A stretch of DNA of 64,000 bases from Thecaphora thlaspeos (lineage: Eukaryota; Basidiomycota; Ustilaginomycetes; Urocystidales; Glomosporiaceae), in the NCBI GenBank assembly GCA_900291925.1, contig UWYS01000006.1, positions 806,001-870,000 on the forward strand, in the 5' to 3' direction. This document shows positions 44,518-55,772 of this stretch, piece by piece. Below the pieces are notes generated by a model that did not search any database, had not been told where the DNA came from, and saw nothing but the letters and a program-made list of their open reading frames with translations. Both the position numbers and the translations under genes were made by a program. The first letter of the stretch is position 1, and every line of letters starts with the position of its first letter.

Positions 44518-44670
44518 AGTAGTGTGCAGTTGGCAGTCAGGGGTAAGGTAGTCAAGCAAGGCACCCAAGGTAAGTGGAGGTAGTGATCTTGAGTGATTGC
44601 CAAGATCACTCCTAGGGTCTCTCTCAGCCTTTCTTTTCTCCTCGCATCTCAATTGATCTGCACACAACTG
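44518..44670 (-). repeat. Right terminal inverted repeat of the Tc1-like element
   Basis: Read on the minus strand it begins CAGTTGTGTGCAGATC next to a TA and matches the left repeat over 153 bases. The inner end diverges right after CACACTACT. Confidence 0.9.
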
Positions 44671-44672
44671 TA

Positions 44673-45054
44673 GTATAGGCAGCCCTGGCAACAGACAATG
44701 CCAGCATGCTGGCCGCAACTGGTCATCTCATGATGGATGATGCCTTGCTTTACACATTTTCTCTTGCTATGTAGGTGATGTGCTGAGCTACTCATGTACA
44801 AGGTGATATCTGTGATTACGCTTGTTTATTGTCTGACCTTGAGCAGCAGAGCAGCAGAGCAACAGAGATGGCCGGAGCTTATAGGAGAGCCGAGCCTTTT
44901 CTGTGGGAGGTAACAAGGGACACTGGCCTTTGGACAGAACCAAGCAGTTTTGGCCCTCTAGCCTAGCCTCTATATTGTATCACACAGCCAAGAGCAGACC
45001 AACAATGCACAGCGCTTGATGCACAATGGCAAGGTCATGCAAGCTTGCTTGCTC
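44673..45054. other. Spacer between two transposons
   Basis: The 382 bases separate the Tc1-like and pogo-like elements. CpG is scarce here too, so the mutational process seems to have spread over or across it, or this is part of an older insertion. No frame or repeat was recognised. Confidence 0.45.
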
Positions 45055-45056
45055 TA

Positions 45057-47218
45057 ACGCATTTCCCTAAAAATCCAGCCAAAAAAAAGCAGACTGTCTA
45101 CCACCCTCACTACCACCATCACCGCCATTGTCATCAACCACTCTACTATCCACCGCATCTCCTGACTGCCCCTGCTGCTCTCTCTCAGCACCCACCAACA
45201 CATCAATGCAAGCTGTACCACCCATGTCCCACCATGCCACCCAGATCAACACTGCCACCACACTGCAAGGCCATCAAGAAGGAAGCAGTCAAGCAGTGAG
45301 AGAAGAGAGAGGCTGCCATGGCCAAGGCACTGCAGGAGCTGGCTAAAGGCCATTATTGCAGCCTATCCACTGCAGCCAGGGCTGCCAGCGTTGCCAAGTT
45401 GACCTTGCAGGACTGCCAGTGCAGTGTCTTACCAAAGAGCACCACCCATAGCTTGCAGCAGGCCCTCTCACTGGCTGCAGAAGCCGCTCTCGCTCGCCAC
45501 ATTGAGCGCTGTGCCAACCAGGGCTTCCCTCTGACCCCTGGCAATGGTCTGCAAGTAAGCCAGCACAATCCAGTTGCCTCCCCAGCTTGATGTTCACCGC
45601 AAGATTGGCTTGATTGGCAAGAACTGGGTGGAGTGCTTCCTTGACAGCCACCCTCACCTACGCAGCAAGTATGACCATGTGCTTGAGAATCAGCACATGG
45701 ATGGCGCTTTGCTCAACAATCTCACTGTCTTCTTCAACATCTTCTGCCTCACGCTGCATGAGTATGACATTGGCCAAGACCAGATCTTCAACATGGACAA
45801 GACTGGGGTCATCATGGGCTTCTTGGGGAGGCAAAAGGTTGTTGTGCTGGAGGACACAAAGAATGCCTTCCATGTGCAGCCAGGAAACCATAAGTCAACC
45901 ACAGTGGTGGAGTGTATTGGCTCAAGTGGGCAGCTTCTGGATCCGCTGGTAATCTGGCAGGGCAAGTGGCACCACCTTGGCAACCACTGCTGCATAGAGG
46001 GACCAGGCAAAGGCTGGCACTTTGCCATCTTGCCCAAGGGGTGGACAAGCAATGACTTGGCACTTGAGTGGCTGGAGCAGGTGTTTGGCCCACAGACAAG
46101 ACCAATGGGTGCTTGAGAGAAGGACTGGCAGCTCCTGCTGCTTGATGGGCATGCCTTGCATTTCTTGGTCAAGTTCTGCAACCAGTGCTGAAAGTGGCGC
46201 ATTATGCCTGTCTGCTTCCCAGTGCATTCCATGCATGTGATCCAGCTGCTTGACATGGCCATCTTTGGGCCCATTGAGCACTCTTATGGCTGCCAAGTTG
46301 CAGTGCATGGTGGTGCCAAGAAGGTTGACCAGATCCACTTTGCCAAGTACTATGCCAAGGTGCACAAGGGCATTAGCAAGACATTGGTCTGCAAGGCCTT
46401 TGCTGACATTGGCCTCACCTTGCCTGCTGTAGCAGAGAAGGTCCTTGCCAAGCTGCCAGGCTTCAAGCCTTGCAATCAGACCCTGCTGCCAGTCAAGGGC
46501 CCCTTTTTTGACACTCTGACCAACCTAGCTCGCTTTCACAACCTCCTGCAAGCCCTCAAGTGCTGCAACAATGACTGGACAAAGAACTTGATGGGCCACA
46601 AGCTGCAGAAGGTGGCTGAGGCCTGGCAATATGGCTGCAAGCTGCAAGACAAGCACAAGCAATGCACAGCATCTCCCCTCAAGACAACATTTGAGCTGGG
46701 CAACCAGCGCTACATTTTGAAGGACACCATGATTGACAGGGCCACAGGCAAGTGCCTGACTGCCAAGCACATTGCTGCAGACAAGGAGGAAGAAAGACAA
46801 AGGGCCCAGCAAGCAAAGGAGTCTGCCAAGACCAAGCATGGTGCACAGAAGACTGCCAAGAAGAAGTTGAGCAAGGCAGCAGGCAAGAAGAAGGCCATCA
46901 ATGTTGCACAACCACTGCCTTCAGCACCTGCTGAGCCTGTCAAGCTTGCTGCCACTGCCTCAGCTTGTTCTCAATCCCACTTTGGCCAGACCAAGCTTGC
47001 ACAACCCCTGGCTCCATTTCAGTGACCTGTATGGTGGCTGTGGTGGACTGACTAAGCATTTCTGATGGCCTAATGTATGCAGCAAGTGTCAAAATGGATT
47101 GCATTGCTTGTCCAGTGCTTGGTACACAATAGAGTTGTTGACAACAATGGTGGTGATGGTGGTAGCGAGGGTGGTAGACAGTCTGCTTTTTTTTGGTTGG
47201 ATTCCTAGGGAAATGCAT
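45057..47218. mobile_element. Pogo-like DNA transposon, decayed
   Basis: The element is 2162 bp, with inverted ends of about 80 bp at 45057 and 47218 (GCATTTCCCTA, an A-rich tract before GCAGACTGTCTACCACC, then CTACCACCATCACC), roughly 85-90% alike by eye. TA lies outside the left end; TG outside the right end could be a mutated TA. The transposase inside is of the pogo/Tigger DDE_1 type. The same terminal pattern (TA, then ACGCGTCTCCC) bounds the element at 55.8 kb, where the CpGs are intact, so the two belong to one family. CpG is depleted but not as fully as in the Tc1-like element. Confidence 0.85.
45204..47025 (+). pseudogene. Pogo/Tigger-type (DDE_1) transposase, nonsense-mutated
   Basis: The N-terminal part shows a psq-type helix-turn-helix (about 45318-45440, CSLSTAARAASVAKLTLQD) in one frame. 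It then moves to another frame at about 45560-45590, where a GTAAGC...CCCCAG segment of 31 bases might be a mini-intron or a deletion. The second frame carries GKNWVECFL, NMDKTGVIMGF (first Asp), VVECIGSSGQLLDPLVIWQGK, LLLDGH (second Asp) and VIQLLDMAIFGPI (third Asp), then a Lys/Ala-rich C-terminus. Stops lie at TGA 45297-45299, 46114-46116 and 46189-46191, each readable as Arg if CGA. The catalytic triad is otherwise present. Confidence 0.82.
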
Positions 47219-47220
47219 TG

Positions 47221-48038
47221 TGTCTGGGGGTTCAACTGCCAGCAACACAAAGATATGCGGCTAAAAAAAAAAACTTTTGCAGGCAGCTGCAGGCGACCCG
47301 GCAGCGGCGCTCTACATATGCAAGCCCCTCTGTGCTGGGCACGCAAGCTAGAGCCGGTCTGGTCTCCGAGGTAGCTGGGCTCAAAAATCGTTTCGTACGA
47401 GATTTTAGAATCCAAGCACCCGAGCGGGACTCGGGTCCTGGCTGGCGACCAGCGCTGAAAAAGGGAAAATTCGAGGCCGCCCGCCTTGACTTTTTTTTTT
47501 TTGGGTGGTGCTTGACTCTGTGGGGGGTCCTCGTTGATTTTTGAAATTTTTGCAGCGGGCGCTGCTGTGGGCGGGCCTTTTGAACTGCCTCTCTTCTTGT
47601 GTGCCTGCCCGGTGTGTGGCCAAATTTTTCCATCTCTCGCTTTTTTGCGCCGCCCGCCACCCTGCCGCCGGGCTCAGCAGCAGCAGCCAAGAGGCAAGCC
47701 GCAACGTCCTCTCCATCACCTCGCCCCACCTTGCCTTTTCCCCGGTCGACCCGCTTCCTGCTCCTGCTGGGTCCTATCCCTTCTCGCCTCGGTCACAACT
47801 CGTGGACCGATCAAATCTCGTTGTTCCTCCAATCGTCCTATAATCAGGGAACTTCAGCAGATAGTCCAATTCTAGACCGCCACACAAGCAGCCGCACCAG
47901 CAGCAGCTTCTCCATTCTTGATCCGCTGCTCTCGACGCAGGCCTCTACGATTACCGCTGCCTCTTCGTCCTTTTTCTTCCCTCACTACCTTCAACACCAC
48001 CTCAACCGCCGCCTCACACACCGCGCCACCTTGCAAAA
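47221..48038. promoter_or_regulatory. Promoter and leader of NOG1
   Basis: Normal CpG content resumes directly after the transposon end. The stretch holds an A-run (about 47262), a T-run (about 47491-47502) and, from about 47700, a C/T-rich leader. No gene-like frame. Confidence 0.5.
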
Positions 48039-50264
48039 ATGGCGACCCTCAAGGCCAACATCGCGCCGGTGCCCACGGCGTCCGACTTCCTCGACATCGT
48101 CCTGTCGAAGACGCAGAGGAAGACGCCCACCGTCGTTCACCCGGGCTGGAAGATCACCCGAATCCGCTCGTTCTACTCGCGCAAAGTGATGTTCACAAAG
48201 GACGCCTTCAACGAGAAGCTCGACGCCATTCTCACAGAGTTTCCCATCATGGACAACCTCCACCCCTTTATCTCGTCGCTCCTCAACGTCCTTTATGACA
48301 AGAACCACTACAAGCTCGCCCTCGGCCAGCTCAACACTGCTAGGCACCTCATCGAGCAGGTTGCCAAAGACTACGTCCGCCTGATCAAGTTTGGCGACAG
48401 CCTGTACCGCTGCAAGCAGCTTAAGCGCGCTGGCATGGGTCGGTGAGTCAACGATCTGGGTCAAACATGGGGCCAGACGCGAGGCCGAATCGAACACGTC
48501 CCAAAAGACTGACTCCCCCCTCCCTTGGCTTCTCTCTTTCCTCTCGCCCACAGCATGGCTACCATCATGCGCCGACAGAAGGACCCACTTGCCTACCTCG
48601 AGCAGGTCCGTCAGCACATGTCGCGTCTTCCCTCAATCGATCCGTCGACCCGCACGCTGCTCATCTGCGGCTACCCGAACGTCGGCAAGTCGAGCTTTAT
48701 CAACAAGGTCACCCGCGCCGACGTCGATGTCCAGCCGTACGCCTTCACCACAAAGTCGCTCTTCGTCGGCCACATGGACTACAAGTACCTCCGCTGGCAG
48801 GTAATCGACACGCCCGGCATTCTCGACCACCCGCTCGAGGAGATGAACACCATCGAGATGCAGTCGATCACCGCTCTCGCCCATCTGCGTGCGGCGGTCC
48901 TCTACTTTATGGACCTCTCCGAGCAGTGCGGCTACACGATCGAGGCGCAGGTGCAGCTATTTAATAGCATCAAGCCGCTCTTTGCCAACAAGCCTACCAT
49001 CCTCGCGATCAACAAGATTGACGCCATGAGGCTGAGCGAGCTCGAGCCGGAGCGCGCCGCCCTGGTGCGCAGCGTCATCGACGAGTCCGAGGGCAAGGTC
49101 CAGCTTGCCGAGCTTAGCACCTACACCGATGAGGGCGTGATGGACGTGCGCAACCTCGCCTGCGACACGCTGCTCGCCTCGCGCCTCGAGACCAAGATGA
49201 AGGGGACTAAGATCAACTCGGTCCTCAACCGCGTCCACGTCGCCCAGCCCAAGTCGCGTGATGATGTCGAGCGCAAGGCCTTCGTTCCTGAGGCGCTTGC
49301 CGAGCGGAAGAAGTACGACGCCAAGGACCCCGAGCGCAGGAAGACGCTCAAGGACGAGCAGGAGGTCAACGGCGGCGCCGGCGTCTTCAACATTGACATC
49401 AAGCGCGACTATATGCTCGCCAACGACGAATGGAAGTACGACGTCATTCCCGAGGTCTACGAGGGCAAGAACATTGCCGACTTTGTCGACCCGGACATTC
49501 TCGAGAAGCTCGAGGCGCTTGAACGTGAGGAGGAGAAGCTCGAGGCCGAGGGCTTCTACGACGACAGCGAGGGCGATGACGACATCGTCGACGAGGAGGA
49601 GGAGGCCATCCGCTCGGCCGCCCAGGCTATCCGAGCGCGCCAGGAGAAGGCTAAGCAGCTTGCGCAGGACAAGAACAAGAGCAAGATCCAGAATCAGCTA
49701 CCGCGCAAGTTCCAGAACCGCACCATGTCGCAGATGGCCGAGCGGATGCTCGAGATCGGCATCGACCCGAGCAGCGTCACGCAGCGCGCCGAGCTGCTGG
49801 CCAAGGCCAAGGGCCTGGCGGGCAAGCGCAAGCGCCTCACCGAGGGCGAGGGCGAGGACGACGCCAGCATGGAGGTCGAGGGCGGAGACGACGCCGCCGC
49901 CTGGCAGGACGAGGACGGCGACGCGAGCATGGATATCGATGAGGCGGGCGGAGAAGGCAAGAGGAAGGCACGGAAGAGCAACGTCGGTGGCCGGGTCCGC
50001 TCGACGACGACGGCGCTCACCAACAACTCGGGCGGCAAGATCACGGCGCGCGCCGGCGCCAAGCGTGTCCCGGCGACGGATCGCTCGCGGATGGGTCTCA
50101 AGAACGATGCGCAGAAGGACAAGGCGGTCCGCCTGCACGACCTCAGCCTGCGTCCTTTCCAGCTGCAGGCCAAGACGGGCGAGTCGGACAGGCACATCAA
50201 GGAGAAGCTGCCAAAATGGCTTTTCGCCGGCAAGATGGGCAAGGGCACCTCAAGAAGTCGTTAA
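48039..50264 (+). CDS. NOG1: Nucleolar GTP-binding protein 1, 60S ribosome assembly GTPase
   Basis: Two exons (48039-48442, 48554-50264; intron 111 bp) join to 704 residues. The N-terminal helical domain ([20 protein letters not shown]) precedes the GTPase core: G1 GYPNVGKSS at about residues 173-181, then [14 protein letters not shown]3 DTPGILDHP and G4 NKID. The C-terminal half is charged ([15 protein letters not shown]) and ends with a basic region, as in yeast and human Nog1 (about 635-650 residues). Nog1 is an essential nucleolar and nucleoplasmic GTPase that binds pre-60S particles, inserts into the exit tunnel region and helps recruit later factors. The sequence looks fully intact. Confidence 0.95.
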
Positions 50265-51561
50265 GCGGCCTCGCTTCCTCCCTTCGATACCACCATCTCA
50301 GCCTGCTGTGCTTCGGCCTGGCAGCGCGCGCGACGCCTGCCGCGTTGCCCGTTCACCAGCCTTTGTCTCGTCGATCCGCTCTGCATCCTCGTTTGTCCTT
50401 CACCTTCGTTCTCGCGTACGTTCTCTGTATTAGGCGATATCTTCTTCTGTTCTTCGGTCGCACGCCGAGCTTGCTTCGCTACACCATTCCACATCGGCAT
50501 CAAATCATGTACCATGTACCGGCTCAAAAGACTCTTTTCCTCTCATCTACGAGTGAGCTTCGTTCGAACGTTGTGGTCGTGCTTGGTCGAGTGACTGCCG
50601 TTGATGACTGGGCAGCGTGGCTTGGATCGAAGGTCTTGGGTCCAAGAGTTGAGTTCTCTCTGCTGAAGGCTGGACTGCGAAGCAGGAGGCATCATTGAGC
50701 CCGATCTGCCATGCGAGTTGGCGATGTTACGCTGTGCCCTGAGTAATGCTCTCGCACCGCACCGAAGCGCACCGCTCTGCTTTGTTGCCAGATCAGACGG
50801 CCGGCGGAAGTCTGGGAGCTTGCTGAAGATGTGGCGGCTTACATCCCGAGCTTCCGCACGGTGGTGCGCGGTCCGAAAGACTGTTGTGCCTCCGAGGAAG
50901 GCGGTAGGTCGCGCTGGGCTGTGCTCGTGCCGTGTGGCCGTGCAGGATGCTGTCAAGGAACTTGGCCCAGTCGCGGCCTTTCACCTTCTCTGACCAGCCT
51001 GCTTGATATGTGATCCGTGTCTGCTTCACGCTGAGTCTACCTTGCCAACGGAGCCACGCGTGGTCGTCGTGGTGGGGATGGCGCGATGCTTTGCCGATGT
51101 CGGGCGCAACGCGGCGTTCAGGCAGGTTATCGCCGGCCCATCGGGAAGCTGGGCCCTGTCACGGCAGACTACACGAAACCCTGCAGGCCATCGAACAGAC
51201 GACCAACACGCAACGCACCACCACCCTACCTCCCTCCTTCCGTCGTTGATTGGCCATGCACGACTGACTCGTTGCAAACGTTGCCTTCGAACGAGGGACG
51301 CCCGTGGTGCCGCACTGTAGCATGACTGCTCTTCGAATGGCCGAGAAGGTACATCAACAACAGGTAACTTACCCCTTCTCTACACTCTTACTTATTGACC
51401 TTGGGTAAAGCTCGTCCCTGTCCCTGTCCCTGTCCCTATCTCTTGAGAAGAAGCGCGAGAGAGTCCCCTTTCTGTATCCTCCCTATCCACCTCGGCTTGC
51501 AGACGTAGGAAAGCTTCGTCCAGACCAACTTTCGCCCAAGCCTCCCGCCAATATCTCAGCG
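50265..51561. other. Intergenic spacer of 1.3 kb
   Basis: It holds the NOG1 3' end and the promoter of the next plus-strand gene. A TCCCTG repeat (about 51414-51437, four copies) lies in the presumed leader. Open frames are short and overlapping. Confidence 0.5.
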
Positions 51562-52724
51562 ATGTCCACAATTACGAACCCAGCGCTGGAAGCCGTCGTT
51601 CCCGCCCTGCTCAGTTATCGCAACCAGGTGCGACTCCGTGACCGGTCCGAGTCAGGCCAGAGCATCAGCAGCACCATCAGCACAAGCAGCGTCGACAACA
51701 GCCACCCTTTCACGCCGCCAGTGGGCCGACATCTGTACCTGGAAGATGACCACAGTCCCACCCTCTCACCGAGCTCGAGCTTCTTTTTTCCCTGGATCGA
51801 CACCGAGCCGGCGGAGAAAGAATGACAGGTCAGCCTCAGACTCAGCCCGCGACCTGTTTCCGTCTTCAACAGCCCGTCCAAGAGCGAGCAACAGCAGCAA
51901 CGACGATAGGTCGGAGGCCATCATGATCCGGATACCCCGGCAGCTTACCGGCTGGAAGGCGGTTCTGATGCATGCGAGCGCACTGGAACCGTCAAAGACA
52001 GCGTGGACCGACACGAACGGAAGGCGGAAGAGCAAAGTAGTAAGTCTCGGTAGTGATGATAGAGCGTCCGCGCCTCTGTTCTTCACTTCAGAGAGCTTTC
52101 GTCTCAACTCCTTCTTCCTCCTTGCCTATGACACAGCTTGGTCAGATAGCCTTTGAAGCGCGACAAGAACCCTTGAAGATGCACGTCGACTTCCGCTCGG
52201 GATCAGGGATTGTCGCTTCAATGCGATACTGCCACCACTTCCTGCGTCGCGAGTGGTACATCACGCTCGTCGATGGACGTAAGCTGACATGGCGCATGAC
52301 GAAGCGAGAGCTGGCCCTCTACCTCGACCCCGAAGCTACTCGGATTGCGATATTTCGCAGGGCAACGTCATCTCCGTCTAAGAAGGGGGATGTGGGTAAG
52401 GTGGGGACACTTGACATGATGCTACCTAGCTCGATGCGGAGTCGGACAATGAGCATGCATGGATCGTTGACGGAGGATGGAGGGCCGAAGATGAATCACT
52501 TGATCCTGGCAAGTTTGGTGGCTGCCTTTGCCGCCTGCCACGGCCATGCTAGGGTTAAGGCAGCTTACGAGGAGGCCAGCGTGAACAAGGTGGTTGAAGC
52601 AAGCACACCTCGGACAGATCTGGACGACTTCCTGCTCAGCCTGCCGACGCCAAGATTGGAAGAGGGGACGGATGTGGTGCCATTCAAGACGCCGGAAGAG
52701 GACAAGGGGCGAGGGCCTCAGTAG
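51562..52724 (+). CDS. Protein of unknown function, probable three-exon gene
   Basis: The best model has exons 51562-51734, 51829-52039 and 52137-52724 (introns 94 and 97 bp), 323 residues. The second intron is well supported (GTAAGT donor, CACAG acceptor). The first uses a plain GTACCT donor with a good pyrimidine tract and is less sure, but it is the GT that restores the frame. The first 60 residues are Ser-rich. A folded-looking core follows: RQLTGWKAVLMHAS, then LGQIAFEARQEPLKMHVDFR, REWYITLVDGRKLTWRMTKR and TRIAIFRRA. This beta-rich alternation recalls small fungal domains with a tubby-like fold, but I cannot name the family. The end (MNHLILASLVAAFAA) is a short hydrophobic helix before an acidic tail. 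Confidence 0.65.
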
Positions 52725-53592
52725 ACTGCTGTCAGGTATCCGTTGCAAGCGGCAGCAGTCAGCTACCGAGATCTGAAAGCAAGGCCAAGCGACGGCTGAC
52801 ATGGATACTGAGGCGGAGGTCGACGGTGCCCGGGCCGCGGGTCGTCATTGACGAGGAGTCGGTGGTGGGTGAAGGGGAAGAAGCAGCGGCGGAAAGTAGA
52901 CAAGGGGGCCATTTTTGTACGAGTAGAGCAGCGTAGAGCGAATCTAGAGCGAGAAGCAGGTGGGGGCAACACGTGTCGACACTCGACGCGGATCCGGCGA
53001 GGCCGATTGTCTCTGTGGGCGCGGGATCGAGGACAGAGAGTGGGGCCGTGGGACGAGGGGCGACTTCAAGGGCAAGGGTCCTGAAGCGTGCAGCAGCGCC
53101 ATCTGACTCCGCGCCGTGCGCGCCAGCCCGCTCGCGGCTGGCAAGAGGAAAACCGCCCTTTCCTCTGGCTGTTTTTCTTTTTTCCCTTTTTGACCAGCCA
53201 GCCTTTGCCCGGCAATTTCCCGGTTTGCTGCCTATCTGTCCGGATGGCGCCGCCAAGCTTGGTCCGCCCACCTGCTGGTGGCCAGGTTTCGATCCGGTGC
53301 TTGCAAGCCGTGTACTGTACAGGTCTGGAGAAGGCTGGGGTTTAAATCGACATACTTCTGCTCGCCCGCCCGCCAGGCGGCAAGCTGGCGAGAGGCCGAA
53401 CAACCGCCAAAACTGTGACTCACGGCCCTTCCTCCCCGGCCTATTTAGCAGGGCCGCTTTCGCCCCTCCGACGCATGCCGTCTCCTCCTTCCAGCCTTCC
53501 ATCTCCCTTTCATCTCCCTTGCCCTCCTTTCTCACCTTCCCGAACGTAGATCGTCGCCTCCCGAGACGAATCCTTCACCTCCCTCATTCACA
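52725..53592. promoter_or_regulatory. Promoter and leader of PUT2
   Basis: Spacer of 0.87 kb between tandem plus-strand genes. The last 150 bases are C/T-rich. A 215-codon frame (52973-53620) runs into the PUT2 start in a different frame and is judged a chance frame. Confidence 0.5.
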
Positions 53593-55347
53593 ATGGCTTC
53601 CGTACCACAGGCTCCCGTAATGGGCCTTTTCGGCCTCCCGCCCATCAAGAATGAGCCCATGGTGAGTGGCCCGCCAGCCGCTACGGCCCCCCTTTGATAA
53701 AATCCGACGATGTTGCCGCCGCTGACCCTCTTACTGTCTCTGCTTCTTGCAATCTCGCAGCGCAACTACGAGCCAAAGTCAGACGACCGCGCCAAGCTCC
53801 AGAAGGCCGTCGACGAGATGCTCGCGGCCGGGCCTTTCGAGGTCCCCGTCATCATCAACGGCGAAAAAATCAAGACGGCCAAGACGGCCAAGCAGCTCAA
53901 CCCTTCGAACCACGCTCAGGCTCTCTGCACCTACCACGAGGCTGACGCCTCGCTCGTCCAGAAGGCCATCGAGGGCTCGCTCAAGGCAAAGACGGCCTGG
54001 GAGAATATGCCCTGGAACGACCGTGCCGCCATCTTCCTCAAGGCGGCTGACCTCCTCGCCCACAAGTACCGCTACAAGGTCATGGCTGCCACCATGATTG
54101 GGCAGGGCAAGAATGTCTGGCAGGCCGAGATCGACGCCGCCGCAGAGGCGTGCGACTTCTTCCGATTCGGCGTCAAGTACGTCCACGACCTTTACTCGAC
54201 CCAGCCCCCGGAGAACTCGCCCAATACCTGGAACAGGACCGAGTACCGCCCGCTCGAGGGCTTCGTCCTTGCTGTCTCGCCATTCAACTTCACCGCCATC
54301 GGCGGCAACCTCTTTGCCGCGCCCGCTCTCGTCGGCAACGTCGTCGTCTGGAAGCCCTCGCCCATGGCCATCTACTCCAACTACCTCCTCCTTGAGATAT
54401 TCAAGGAGGCTGGTCTGCCCGACGGCGTCCTCCAGTTCGTCCCCGGCCCCGCCGAGGAGATTGTCGGCGCCGCCATCAACCACCGCGACTTTACCTGCCT
54501 CCACTTCACCGGCTCCACGTTCGTCTTCCGCAACCTCTGGAAGCAGATCGGCAACAACCTCGACAAGTACCGCGGCTACCCGCGCGTCGTCGGCGAGACG
54601 GGCGGCAAGAACTTCCACCTCGTCCATAAGTCGGCCAACGTCGACGCCGCCGTCACCCAGACGATCCGCGCTGCGTTCGAGTACCAGGGCCAGAAGTGTA
54701 GTGCCCTTTCGCGCCTCTACGTCCCCCAGTCGATGTGGCAGGGCGAGTTCAAGGAGAAGCTGCTCAAGCAGATCTCCGAGATCACGCTTGGTCCGGTCGA
54801 GGAGTTCCAGCACTTCATGGGCCCCGTCATCGCCAAGCACTCGTTCGACAAGATCATGGGCCTGATCGAGGCGGCCAAGAAGGAGGGCGGCGAGGTCCTT
54901 GCCGGCGGCACCGGCGACGACTCCAAGGGCTACTACATCCAGCCCACCGTCATTGAGACCAAGGACCCCAAGTCGATCACGATGGTCAACGAGATCTTTG
55001 GGCCTGTTATCACTGTCTACGCGTACCCGGACAACGAGTACGAGCAGACTTGCCAGCTGATCGACACCACCACGGAGTACGCCCTCACCGGCTCCATCTT
55101 CTCCCTGGACCGTCACGCCCTCCTTCAGGCCAGCAACCTGCTCCGCAACGCCTCCGGCATGATGTACTTCAACGACAAGTGCACCGGCGCTGTCGTCGGT
55201 CAGCAGCCCTTCGGAGGCGCTCGCGCGTCGGGCACCAACGACAAGGCCGGATCGATGGCCATCTTCTACCGCTTCGTCTCGGCCAGGACGATCAAGGAGA
55301 CCACGATCGACCCGGCCCACCACCTCTACCCTTCCAACCTCCAGTAA
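53593..55347 (+). CDS. PUT2: Delta-1-pyrroline-5-carboxylate dehydrogenase
   Basis: A 69-base first exon (53593-53661) joins after a 99 bp intron to 53761-55347, giving 551 residues. The enzyme oxidises pyrroline-5-carboxylate (glutamate semialdehyde) to glutamate with NAD+, the second step of proline catabolism in mitochondria. Aldehyde dehydrogenase signatures are complete: SPFNFTAIGGNLFAAP, the general-base Glu in VVGETGGKNFHLVH (about residue 301), the catalytic Cys in YQGQKCSALSRLY (about 335) and EIFGPVITVY. FNDKCTGAVVGQQPFGGARASGTNDKAGS is typical of the P5CDH branch. The start MASVPQAPVMGLFGLPPIK is short and only weakly mitochondrial in character. Length matches the family. Confidence 0.95.
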
Positions 55348-55770
55348 GCGGGGTGGACGTCGTCCGAGCCCTGCCTCTAAGGGCCTTCTCATGGGTCCTT
55401 GATGCGTAGGGCCGCTTCCACTCTACTTCTCCGGCCGGACGGATGCATATCCGCCCGACCTTGCCTCTTCGAATCTGTCCTCTGAATACCCTGCGGATAT
55501 CCGCTCCTTTTGCATCCCGACTTTCTCGCACCATCATACCGTCACCGTCTCTATGCATATCCGCATTGTATTCCTATCGGTGTCCCGACCGCTTTAACAC
55601 ATCGGGGTTTCTTCTCTCTCTTTCTCCACCACTGTAACACTACACATATCTACTGGCGAGGCTCCCAGCTTAACACCGAGTCTATGAAGAAAGAAAGAAA
55701 GATCGACGTTTGTGTTTCGTTTCTGCGTGGGCGGTTGTCCTGACGATCGGACAAAGAGGAACCGAAGGAC
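55348..55770. other. PUT2 3' region
   Basis: C/T-rich DNA with no open gene, between the PUT2 stop and a transposon. It should contain the PUT2 polyadenylation site. A TGCATATCCGC word is found twice (about 55443 and 55553). Confidence 0.5.
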
Positions 55771-55772
55771 TA

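Larger units (their letters stand above)
41979..44670. mobile_element. Tc1/mariner-like DNA transposon, decayed
   Basis: The element is 2692 bp, bounded by inverted repeats of 153 bp (41979-42131 and 44518-44670) and flanked by TA on both sides (41977-41978, 44671-44672), the Tc1/mariner target duplication. The repeats are identical except for two adjacent bases close to the tip (CA on the left, TG on the right, read inward), as expected if an ancestral CG mutated on opposite strands. Inside are a plus-strand transposase and a minus-strand second gene, arranged tail to tail. The interior is almost free of CpG: none between 42007 and 42783. The coding frames are broken, so the copy is not expected to move by itself. 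Confidence 0.9.
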
